Source: Oxalobacteraceae bacterium
Lineage (GTDB): Bacteria; Pseudomonadota; Gammaproteobacteria; Burkholderiales; Burkholderiaceae_D
Direction: 5' to 3'
DNA: 10,457 bases
NCBI GenBank assembly: GCA_003132085.1
Contig: PKWO01000346.1
Span: 1 to 10,457 of the forward strand
Positions 1-5,433 of this stretch are shown one piece after another. A program made the translations under genes and the position numbers. The notes under the pieces are model-generated. The model was given only the letters and a program-made list of their open reading frames with translations, searched no databases and was not told where the DNA came from. Within the stretch, counting starts at the first letter, position 1; every line of letters starts with the position of its first letter.

Positions 1-694
1 GCGCAATCGGCAGATAGGAGAAGGTAAACCACAGGACGATGAACGCCAACACGGCAGAAAATTTGGCTCGCTCGGCAAAAGAACCGATTATCAGTCCGCA
101 GGTAATCGCAGCAAAGGTTGCCTGGAACACCACGTAGACGAATTCCGGAATCACGACGCCTTTGCTAAAGGTTGCAGCCGTTGCGAAAGTGGCCTTTACC
201 GGATCCCAGATGCCGTTGAGGAAGAGCCGATCCGTGCCGCCGATAAATGGATTGCCTTCGGTGAACGCAAGCGAATAACCGTAGATGCACCACAACACGA
301 TGATCAGCGCAAATATCATGAAGACTTGCAACAGGATCGACAGCATGTTTTTGGAGCGCACCAGACCGCCGTAAAACAAAGCCAGACCCGGAATCGTCAT
401 CAGGATCACCAGTGCGGTTGATATCATCATCCAGGCGGTATCGCCTTTATTGGGAACCGGCGGCGCGACGGGAGCTGCCGCAGCCGGTGCAGCCGCCGCA
501 AGAGCTGGAGCCGAAGCGGCGGGCGCCGCTGCAGCCGAAGCGGCGGCCGGAGCCGGAGCCGCCGACGAGGCGGATGCCGTTGCACTATCGCTCGCTTTGG
601 CGGCAGGCGCATCGTCTGCCCATCCAGACTGCGAAAAGCCGACGGCAAAAAGCAACGCGCTCGCTGCCAAGAAACATTTAAATTGTTTTTTCAT
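1..694 (-). CDS. amtB: Ammonium transporter AmtB, N-terminal part (3' end outside window)
   Basis: Inner-membrane channel of the Amt/Mep/Rh family that imports ammonium and is blocked by GlnK when nitrogen is plentiful. 231 codons are visible. Residues 1-26 form a signal peptide (KK start, hydrophobic core, Gly-Trp-Ala before the likely cut), as expected for Amt proteins with a periplasmic N terminus. Residues about 27-83 are an unusually long Ala/Pro linker. Family signatures follow: PGLALFYGGLVRSKN at 102-116 in the first core helix, and FQATF at 190-194, whose two Phe correspond to the E. coli AmtB gate pair F103/F107. The pore twin histidines lie outside the window. The ATG at 692-694 has a strong AAGGGGG ribosome site just upstream, and the gene starts 10 bases after the glnK stop. 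This is the standard glnK-amtB pair. The identity is secure. Confidence 0.97.
   Translation of the reverse strand, partial: MKKQFKCFLAASALLFAVGFSQSGWADDAPAAKASDSATASASSAAPAPAAASAAAAPAASAPALAAAAPAAAAPVAPPVPNKGDTAWMMISTALVILMTIPGLALFYGGLVRSKNMLSILLQVFMIFALIIVLWCIYGYSLAFTEGNPFIGGTDRLFLNGIWDPVKATFATAATFSKGVVIPEFVYVVFQATFAAITCGLIIGSFAERAKFSAVLAFIVLWFTFSYLPIA
509..556. repeat. 24-base tandem duplication in the AmtB linker coding region
   Basis: The 14-mer AGCCGAAGCGGCGG occurs at 509-522 and again at 533-546, a 24-base (8-codon) period. The surrounding 470-575 stretch is GCC/GCG/CCG-rich and encodes the Ala/Pro linker. Because the period is a multiple of three, copy-number change here would lengthen or shorten the linker without shifting the frame. 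Confidence 0.6.
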
Positions 695-704
695 AACTTC
701 CCCC

Positions 705-1043
705 TTAGAGCGCTTCGTTGCCGGTTTCACCGGTACGAATGCGAACCACTTGTTGTAGGTCGTAGACAAATATTTTGCCATCGCCGATTTTGCCGGTCCG
801 AGCCGCGGTTTCTATCGCCTCGATCGCCCGCTCCACTATCGCATCGTCCACGGCGGCTTCAATTTTGGTTTTCGGCAAAAAATCGACAACGTATTCGGCG
901 CCGCGATATAACTCGGTATGTCCCTTCTGGCGACCGAAACCTTTGACCTCGGTTACCGTAATGCCCTGTACGCCAATTTGAGACAAGGCTTCCCGCACCT
1001 CATCCAATTTGAACGGTTTGATGATTGCTGTTATCAGTTTCAT
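705..1043 (-). CDS. glnK: Nitrogen regulatory protein PII (GlnK)
   Basis: Small trimeric signal protein of 112 residues, the normal PII length. It binds ATP/ADP and 2-oxoglutarate, is uridylylated by GlnD, and docks on AmtB. The T-loop signature GFGRQKGHTELYRGAEY spans 35-51 and ends in Tyr51, the uridylylation site. The second PII signature, TGKIGDGKIFV, covers 83-93. The nucleotide-site residues Lys90, Arg101 and Arg103 are present. The ATG at 1041-1043 is preceded by GAGGTGA. It starts 11 bases after the porin stop and ends 10 bases before amtB, so the three genes almost certainly share one mRNA. Linkage to amtB argues for GlnK rather than GlnB; sequence alone separates these paralogues poorly. 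No missing key residues are seen. Confidence 0.96.
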   Translation of the reverse strand: MKLITAIIKPFKLDEVREALSQIGVQGITVTEVKGFGRQKGHTELYRGAEYVVDFLPKTKIEAAVDDAIVERAIEAIETAARTGKIGDGKIFVYDLQQVVRIRTGETGNEAL

Positions 1044-1054
1044 ACTCACCTCGG

Positions 1055-1789
1055 TTAAAAAGTTTTGCTGATGGACAATACCAGGGCAGTTTTTCCCAGG
1101 TTCTTCGAATCGGGGGCCGGGCCAACGTAATTGCTGGTGTTGGTGCCGATCACTGCCAGCGCCCCGGTTAACACGCCGAAATCCTTGGTGACTCCGACCT
1201 TCCAATCGGTATAGCTGAAGGCAGACGAATTCTTGACAGTCTGATGCCCTGCATGCAAATTGATCGTAAAGCCGTTCTCCACATCGAAATTGGCTCCGAT
1301 ATCGAGATAGCCGCTGTTCTTGCTATCCGCGAAACCGAACAAGTCCGTTAACGAGTACGAATACTTAGCATAAACCGGGCCATAGCCGAGTTGTCCGTAG
1401 ATCTCAGTGGTATTGGCACTGGGATTCAAACCATTTCCCGCGTAAACATAAGACAACAGCCCGACGTCGTATGAGACGTCCTTGACTATTTCACCCCGTT
1501 TGCCGCCGTACAGATCCCATTCGACGTTACCGCTGCCGCCCGGCGTGTCGGAAATCCATTTGATCGTCGACAGCCACGTGCCGGCATAGAAACCGGTTGG
1601 ATTATTCGTATAATCAGCACCACCTTGCAAGGCCGGTTGCAAACGGGATTGGGAAATACCCCGATATCGATAATCGGATACGATTGAGGCATTGAAGCTC
1701 ACCTCATTGTCCGGCTTGACATCTTCCGCGTGAGCAATGCCAGCACAAAATGTAGTAGCGATTGCCGTTGCAAGAATTAGTTTTTTCAT
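1055..1789 (-). CDS. TorF-family putative outer-membrane porin
   Basis: Predicted outer-membrane beta-barrel of 244 residues, resembling the TorF family of putative porins (TIGR02001 type). Residues 1-21 are a classical signal peptide (MKK start, hydrophobic core, Ala-His-Ala before the cut at 21/22). The mature start carries the family motif SDYRYRGISQS at 38-48. Alternating aromatic/polar strands, many Tyr, Trp and Gly, and a C-terminal Phe (ending SISKTF) fit a BAM-assembled barrel. The start ATG at 1787-1789 has GAGGAC upstream and agrees with the signal peptide; an in-frame extension further upstream has no support. It is the first gene of the operon with glnK and amtB, suggesting that it lets a nitrogen compound cross the outer membrane. 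The solute is not known from the sequence. Confidence 0.88.
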   Translation of the reverse strand: MKKLILATAIATTFCAGIAHAEDVKPDNEVSFNASIVSDYRYRGISQSRLQPALQGGADYTNNPTGFYAGTWLSTIKWISDTPGGSGNVEWDLYGGKRGEIVKDVSYDVGLLSYVYAGNGLNPSANTTEIYGQLGYGPVYAKYSYSLTDLFGFADSKNSGYLDIGANFDVENGFTINLHAGHQTVKNSSAFSYTDWKVGVTKDFGVLTGALAVIGTNTSNYVGPAPDSKNLGKTALVLSISKTF

Positions 1790-1809
1790 GGCGCGGTCCT
1801 CTTCGTGGT

Positions 1810-1919
1810 TAGAATAGATTGATAGTGTGTGAGCTTGATGTCGGCAAAACAGGGCCAATACAGGCCTCTTTTTGGGGATAAAAATTAAGTTTTGTACCAT
1901 ACCAGTTACACATTGCACT
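1810..1919 (-). repeat. Degenerate copy A of the duplicated promoter/leader segment
   Basis: Copy A matches copy B (2002-2190) in the same order at several places. TAGAATAG-TTGAT at 1810-1823 matches 2002-2015 at 13 of 14 bases. Two TTGAT-type units 16 bases apart follow (starting 1817 and 1833), then TTTTTGGG at 1869-1876 (2139-2146 in B). A CATACCA-type stretch and ATTGCACT at 1912-1919 (2183-2190 in B) close the match. The position matching the sigma-54 site of B is decayed. Copy A is about 78 bases shorter, close to five repeat units. Confidence 0.65.
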
Positions 1920-2008
1920 GGACATGGGAGATATCAGAGAACGACGCAACAGCAATTCCCTGACAAGAAACAGTTCCGCATGATGCCCGTGCGCTGTTCG
2001 GTAGAATA

Positions 2009-2113
2009 GCTTGATGTAGCACATGCTTGATGGCACGTGTGCTCACTTTGCATGCGCTTGATGGTGCGCATGCTTGAAACTGCGCGTGCTTGATGTTGCA
2101 CGTGGTTGATATG
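2009..2113. repeat. 16-base-period array: 8-base TTGATGNT motif alternating with 8-base palindromic arms
   Basis: TTGATG-type motifs begin at 2011, 2027, 2058, 2074 (TTGAAA), 2090 and 2106 (TTGATA). Steps are 16, 31, 16, 16 and 16; a decayed 15-base unit lies at 2041-2055. Arms between motifs are GCACATGC, ACGTGTGC, GCATGCGC, GCGCATGC, GCGCGTGC and GCACGTGG, summarised as GCRYRYGC. Neighbouring arms are often complementary, so a motif can form a loop; a single arm can serve two hairpins. All of it would be transcribed at the 5' end of the porin-glnK-amtB mRNA. It could be an RNA hairpin series, a protein-binding array, or a simple unstable repeat. Confidence 0.75.
2050..2073. repeat. Perfect 8-bp inverted repeat within the array
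   Basis: GCATGCGC at 2050-2057 and GCGCATGC at 2066-2073 are exact reverse complements around the 8-base loop TTGATGGT. A smaller relative, CGTGC/GCACG around TTGATGTT, is at 2085-2102. At 2022-2037 the arms pair through one G-U wobble only if read as the minus-strand RNA. Confidence 0.7.
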
Positions 2114-2119
2114 ACTATG

Positions 2120-2135
2120 AGCAGGAGTCGTGCCA
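2120..2135 (-). promoter_or_regulatory. Sigma-54 (-24/-12) promoter for the porin-glnK-amtB operon
   Basis: On the minus strand the site reads TGGCACGACTCCTGCT. It matches the RpoN consensus TGGCACG-N4-TTGCW at every defined base but one, with the required GG and GC at the correct 10-base separation. The -12 base is near 2121, so transcription should begin around 2109, leaving a leader of about 320 bases before the porin ATG. A sigma-54 promoter for glnK-amtB is typical of proteobacteria and implies activation by phosphorylated NtrC. Confidence 0.8.
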
Positions 2136-2184
2136 GCCTTTTTGGGATACACGATTGCCTTTTCGATACATACCAATTGCAAAT

Positions 2185-2201
2185 TGCACTAATAATGCGC
2201 A
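2185..2201. promoter_or_regulatory. NtrC-like binding site 1
   Basis: TGCACTAATAATGCGCA is an imperfect dyad matching the NtrC consensus TGCACCA-N3-TGGTGCA at 10 of 14 defined bases (left half 6 of 7). It is centred about 84 bases upstream of the predicted start, a normal enhancer position for sigma-54 promoters. Confidence 0.5.
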
Positions 2202-2215
2202 CACCAAATTTGGAT

Positions 2216-2232
2216 AGCCCCAAATTAGTGCG
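2216..2232. promoter_or_regulatory. NtrC-like binding site 2
   Basis: AGCCCCAAATTAGTGCG matches the NtrC consensus at 10 of 14 defined bases, 5 in each half. Its centre is 31 bases from that of site 1, about three helical turns, so two dimers could sit on the same DNA face. The spacing resembles the paired NtrC sites of E. coli glnA. Confidence 0.5.
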
Positions 2233-2258
2233 TTCATCGAAAAACCAAAGGGATGATC

Positions 2259-2504
2259 ATGGGAAAAACTAATTTTTTTGACGACTTGCAGTCAAAAATC
2301 AACCAAGCGCTGGAAAATTCACCGGCAAAAGACATAGAAAAGAATGTCAAGACGATGCTAAGCCAGGGATTTTCCAAGCTTGATCTGGTTACGCGTGAAG
2401 AATTTGACGTGCAGATGCAGGTTTTGGCCAAAACAAGAGCCAAACTGGAGGCACTCGAAGCGCGAGTGACAGAATTAGAGGGGCAGTTAAAGAAACAACA
2501 ATAG
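2259..2504 (+). CDS. ubiK: Ubiquinone biosynthesis accessory factor UbiK
   Basis: Small cytosolic protein of 81 residues (BMFP/YqiC family, usually about 80-100). In E. coli UbiK works with UbiJ in the aerobic ubiquinone biosynthesis complex. The N-terminal part (3-35) is amphipathic, the family motif KLDLVTREEFDVQ lies at 40-52, and residues 55-80 form a Leu/Val heptad coiled coil with a basic, Gln-rich end. Two ATGs are possible (2253 and 2259). I prefer 2259 because AAAGGG at 2247-2252 is then 6 bases away, whereas it would touch the first ATG. The gene is divergent from the porin operon and shares its control region. A strong hairpin follows the stop codon, so it may be monocistronic. Confidence 0.9.
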   Translation: MGKTNFFDDLQSKINQALENSPAKDIEKNVKTMLSQGFSKLDLVTREEFDVQMQVLAKTRAKLEALEARVTELEGQLKKQQ

Positions 2505-2523
2505 AAATTCGTTGATGCGGTAG

Positions 2524-2576
2524 CACAGAGCGGCATCGGCAAAGGCCGATGCCGCTCTGTGAGCGCTTGGTTTTTA
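2524..2576 (+). terminator. Hairpin with downstream T-run after ubiK
   Basis: A perfect 17-bp stem (2524-2540 paired with 2545-2561) has a 4-base AAAG loop and starts 19 bases after the ubiK stop. A TTTTT run comes only at 2571-2575, nine bases beyond the stem, so this is not a textbook intrinsic terminator. It could instead protect the 3' end or be a dispersed palindromic element. Confidence 0.6.
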
Positions 2577-2687
2577 TATCAAATTACCGGACTCCGTTCT
2601 ATTATTACAACTGTATAAATAAACAGCGTAATATCGACGCAATTGCGGAAATGCCTGCAACATCAGGGCGAGGTTAAGGAGTCAAGC

Positions 2688-2798
2688 ATGTTTGCCGATT
2701 TTGCGAGGCATGCGGCTCGTATAACTACTCCCATCCAAACTGACGCATACGACACACCCTCTCTGATCGAGTCGGCCTCTTGCCAGGATATTGAATGA
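2688..2798 (+). CDS. Candidate 36-residue leader ORF coupled to comM
   Basis: The ATG at 2688 is preceded by AAGGAG at 2676-2681, with a 6-base spacer, the best ribosome site on this side of the window. The 36-codon frame ends in a TGA at 2796-2798 that overlaps the comM start (ATGA), the arrangement typical of translational coupling. The peptide begins MFADFARHAARITTPIQ and ends SCQDIE. It has no signal peptide, membrane segment or recognised family. It is in a different frame from comM, so it is not an N-terminal extension. Function is unknown; the act of translation may matter more than the peptide. The alternative is chance. Confidence 0.45.
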   Translation: MFADFARHAARITTPIQTDAYDTPSLIESASCQDIE

Positions 2799-4318
2799 GT
2801 TTAGCCGTATTGAAAAGTCGTGCGCTCGCCGGCATGCACGCGCCGGAAGTGACGGTTGAAGTACATTTGGCCAACGGATTACCTTCTTTTACTATCGTCG
2901 GGTTGCCTGATACCGAAGTAAAGGAATCCAAGGATCGAGTGCGCGCGGCGCTGCAAAATGCGCGCTTTGAATTCCCGGCGCGACGCATTACCGTGAATTT
3001 GGCCCCTGCGGAACTGCCAAAGGAATCGGGGCGTTTCGATTTGCCGATTGCGTTGGGCATTCTGGCGGCCTCCGAGCAAATGCCTGCCGGCGAGCTCGAT
3101 CAATACGAATTCGCCGGGGAACTTTCCCTATCCGGCGAATTGCGGCCGGTACGCGGAGCACTGGCAATGACCTATGCGATGCATCGCGCCGGCGGCGCCT
3201 CCGGCAAGCGGCGCTCGTTCATCCTGCCGCGCATCAATGCGGACGAAGCGGCGCTAGTGAAGGATGCCGCTATTTTTCCGGCCGACTCTTTATTGCATGT
3301 CTGCGCGCACTTCGCCGCAACCGATGCCGACGCCAGGCTGGTGCGCCACGTTGCCGCAGTGCCCGCGGGACGCCCCAGCTACCCCGATTTCGCCGACGTC
3401 AAGGGACAGATTCACGCGAAGCGCGCACTTGAGGTCGCCGCCGCCGGCAACCACAGTGTGTTGATGGTAGGGCCACCCGGTACCGGCAAATCAATGTTGG
3501 CAGCCCGCTTTCCGGGAATTCTGCCGTCGATGACGGATGAGGAGGCGCTCGAATCGGCTGCGGTCCAATCCTTGACCGGCGGCTTCCATGCCAGCAAGTG
3601 GAAAACCAGGCCGTACCGCGCGCCGCATCACACCGCGTCTGGCGTCGCATTGGTGGGTGGAGGCAGCACGCCGCGCCCGGGAGAAATTTCACTGGCTCAT
3701 CGAGGGGTATTATTTTTGGATGAGTTGCCCGAGTTCGACCGTAGAGTATTGGAAGTGCTGCGCGAACCGTTGGAATCCGGCCATATAACCATATCACGCG
3801 CCGCCCGCCAGGCAGACTTTCCGGCGCGTTTTCAATTGATAGCCGCGATGAACCCCTGCCCCTGCGGCTATCTCGGCCATCCGTCGAACAAATGCCGCTG
3901 CACGCCGGATACAATTTCCCGCTATCAGAGCAAGATATCCGGCCCCTTGCTCGATCGCATCGACATGCAAATCCACGTCGCCGCCATACCGCACGAGGAC
4001 TTGCTGAAACAGGCGGATGGCGAGTCGTCGGCGACGGTGTCTGCCAGGGTTGAGCGGGCGTTCGACGCACAACTCAAGCGCCAAGGAAAAGGCAACAACA
4101 CCTTGTCGACCACCGAGATCGATATGCACTGCAAACCGGATACTGCGGGCGAACAGTTGCTGCGCACGGCGATGACGCGCTTGAACTGGTCGGCGCGAGC
4201 GTACCACCGGGTCTTGAAGGTGGCGCGCACTATAGCGGATCTGGCCGGCAGCGATTCGATAGCGCAGGCGCATGTGGCCGAGGCGATTCAGTATCGGCGA
4301 GCCTTGCGGGAGCGGTAA
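2795..4318 (+). CDS. comM: ComM/YifB-family AAA+ ATPase (Mg-chelatase-like)
   Basis: Cytosolic hexameric AAA+ protein of 507 residues, full family length. ComM is a branch-migration helicase that helps integrate foreign DNA during natural transformation; homologues are widespread even in species not known to be competent. The N-terminal ChlI/Lon-like domain (about 1-150) carries NLAPAELPKESGRFDLPIAL at 68-87. The ATPase core has Walker A GPPGTGKS at 226-233 and Walker B LFLDE at 306-310. Next comes a Cys cluster, NPCPCG...CRC, with Cys355, 357, 367 and 369, a likely metal site. GPLLDRID at 383-390 is the usual family motif, and the Mg-chelatase C-terminal domain fills about 405-500. The ATG at 2795 has AGGA close upstream and matches the family start. 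All key residues are intact. Confidence 0.95.
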   Translation: MSLAVLKSRALAGMHAPEVTVEVHLANGLPSFTIVGLPDTEVKESKDRVRAALQNARFEFPARRITVNLAPAELPKESGRFDLPIALGILAASEQMPAGELDQYEFAGELSLSGELRPVRGALAMTYAMHRAGGASGKRRSFILPRINADEAALVKDAAIFPADSLLHVCAHFAATDADARLVRHVAAVPAGRPSYPDFADVKGQIHAKRALEVAAAGNHSVLMVGPPGTGKSMLAARFPGILPSMTDEEALESAAVQSLTGGFHASKWKTRPYRAPHHTASGVALVGGGSTPRPGEISLAHRGVLFLDELPEFDRRVLEVLREPLESGHITISRAARQADFPARFQLIAAMNPCPCGYLGHPSNKCRCTPDTISRYQSKISGPLLDRIDMQIHVAAIPHEDLLKQADGESSATVSARVERAFDAQLKRQGKGNNTLSTTEIDMHCKPDTAGEQLLRTAMTRLNWSARAYHRVLKVARTIADLAGSDSIAQAHVAEAIQYRRALRER

Positions 4319-4402
4319 GCGAACAATCTCCGTAGCACTTTCCGTTCCGGCCTTTCTTGCACGATCAGCACGATCAGAAAATCGTCATTGACCCATCGAC
4401 AG

Positions 4403-4411
4403 TGATACGAT
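4403..4411 (+). promoter_or_regulatory. Possible extended -10 promoter for glsA
   Basis: TGATACGAT reads as an extended -10 (TG-N-TACGAT). No good -35 is seen at 16-18 bases. The start would fall near 4418, leaving a very short leader before the ATG at 4441. Weak evidence. Confidence 0.25.
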
Positions 4412-4440
4412 ACCGGAGGTATACGCGCCGACTCCCAATC

Positions 4441-5361
4441 ATGGCAATTAATTATCAACTTATTCTCGATTCAATTTGCGACGAAGTAAAAGGTCTGCTC
4501 TCAAAAGGCAAGGTCGCCAGTTACATACCTCAGTTGTCCGCCGTGTCGCCGCTGCAATTCGGCATTGCCGCATATTGCCTGGATGGGCGTGTTTTTACTG
4601 CAGGCGATGCGCAAAAGAAATTTTCTGTGCAAAGCATTACCAAACTCTTTGCATTAGCGTTGGCCTTCGCACGCGAAGGAGACAAAATATGGAGTCGCGT
4701 GGGCCGGGAGCCGTCCGGCAATCCGTTTAATTCGCTATCCCAGCTTGAGTATGAGTACGGCATTCCGCGCAATCCATTCATCAACGCCGGCGCGCTGGTC
4801 ATCCACGACATACTGGCGGCTCGCTTCGTGCAGGCCGACATTGCGCTGCTACAGTTCATCCGCATGCTGGCGCGCCAGCCGGCACTGGATTTCGACAAGG
4901 CAGTCGCCTTGTCGGAGCACCAAACTGCACACCGCAACTATGCAATCGCCCACCTGATGAAAGATTTTGGCAATTTGCATAATCCGGTAGAGACTATCAT
5001 TGAAGGCTACTGCCGCCAGTGCTCGATCACGATGAATTGCATAGAGTTGGCCAGGGCGGCCAGTTTTTTAGCCAACCATGGCAGTATTCCGTGGGACGGC
5101 ACGCGCATATTGGACGCCAGTTCGTCCAAGCGCTTGAATGCGCTGATGCTCACCTGTGGAACCTATGATGCTGCAGGAGATTTTGCCTATCGTGTCGGGT
5201 TGCCGGCCAAAAGCGGCGTCGGCGGCGGCATCGTCGCGCTGGTGCCGGGGGAACTTGCCATTGCCGTGTGGTCACCCGGGCTCGACGCCACCGGCAATTC
5301 GCTGGCCGGCGTGATGGCGCTGGAGCGATTCACCACGCTGACCGCGCGCTCGATTTTCTGA
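4441..5361 (+). CDS. glsA: Glutaminase A
   Basis: Hydrolyses L-glutamine to glutamate and ammonia in the cytosol. The 306-residue length fits bacterial glutaminases of the serine beta-lactamase-like fold. The catalytic Ser-x-x-Lys is SITK at 65-68 (Ser65, Lys68). NPFINAGAL at 111-119 supplies the conserved Asn115, Tyr190 lies in GYCRQCSI, and KSGVGGG at 247-253 is the conserved Lys-Ser-Gly loop. The ATG at 4441 agrees with the usual family N terminus, but the only purine-rich ribosome-like run, GGAGG at 4414-4418, is over 20 bases upstream, too far for normal use. An upstream TTG/GTG start would add residues without homology that I recognise. It sits 122 bases after comM. Its product ammonia links it by metabolism, not operon, to amtB-glnK. 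Confidence 0.94.
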   Translation: MAINYQLILDSICDEVKGLLSKGKVASYIPQLSAVSPLQFGIAAYCLDGRVFTAGDAQKKFSVQSITKLFALALAFAREGDKIWSRVGREPSGNPFNSLSQLEYEYGIPRNPFINAGALVIHDILAARFVQADIALLQFIRMLARQPALDFDKAVALSEHQTAHRNYAIAHLMKDFGNLHNPVETIIEGYCRQCSITMNCIELARAASFLANHGSIPWDGTRILDASSSKRLNALMLTCGTYDAAGDFAYRVGLPAKSGVGGGIVALVPGELAIAVWSPGLDATGNSLAGVMALERFTTLTARSIF

Positions 5362-5433
5362 TCTTCCGGCATCCATCGGGATTCGTTACCCTGAAATCCG
5401 GTCCGCATTTTCTTGGAGTTGTTATTATTCGTC

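Larger units (their letters stand above)
2002..2190 (-). repeat. Intact copy B of the duplicated promoter/leader segment
   Basis: Copy B contains the expanded array and the good sigma-54 site. It shares its two ends and the TTTTTGGG landmark with copy A. The offset between copies is 192 bases at the leader end and 270 at the promoter end; the difference fits extra 16-base units in B. Confidence 0.65.
1790..2258. promoter_or_regulatory. 469-base intergenic control region between the porin operon and ubiK
   Basis: No credible gene is present. The stretch holds, from right to left, two NtrC-like dyads, a sigma-54 promoter firing toward the porin, a 16-base-period array, and a second shortened copy of the promoter/array segment next to the porin gene. 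A 16-base period rules out a coding repeat. Open frames crossing it are interrupted and lack ribosome sites. A sigma-70-like pair (TTGCCG, 17 bases, TATCAA; minus strand, about 1819-1847) is a weak second promoter candidate. I could not identify a clear promoter for ubiK on the plus strand. Confidence 0.7.

Noticed and set aside
450..758. Open frame of 102 codons opposite the amtB start, Ala/Gly-rich
   Set aside because: It is the mirror of the GC-rich linker codons of amtB; no ribosome site, and amtB and glnK are certain on the other strand.
1842..1857. Second sigma-54-like site (TGGCCCTGTTTTGC, minus strand) close to the porin start
   Set aside because: GG and GC are 9 rather than 10 bases apart, which usually abolishes sigma-54 use, and the match outside these is poor. 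It also does not align with the real site of copy B.
2031..2046. TGGCACG on the plus strand inside the array, resembling a -24 element toward ubiK
   Set aside because: No GC at the -12 position; the seven bases arise from the array motif followed by an arm.
2009..2113. The array considered as a CRISPR array
   Set aside because: Units are only 16 bases with 8-base palindromic arms, there are no unique spacers of 25-40 bases, and no cas gene is nearby.
3399..4070. Long open frame opposite comM
   Set aside because: Arg/Pro-rich antisense shadow of the ATPase core, with no family features.
4359..4376. Tandem GCACGATCA pair between comM and glsA
   Set aside because: Only two 9-base copies with no symmetry or further units; easily due to chance.
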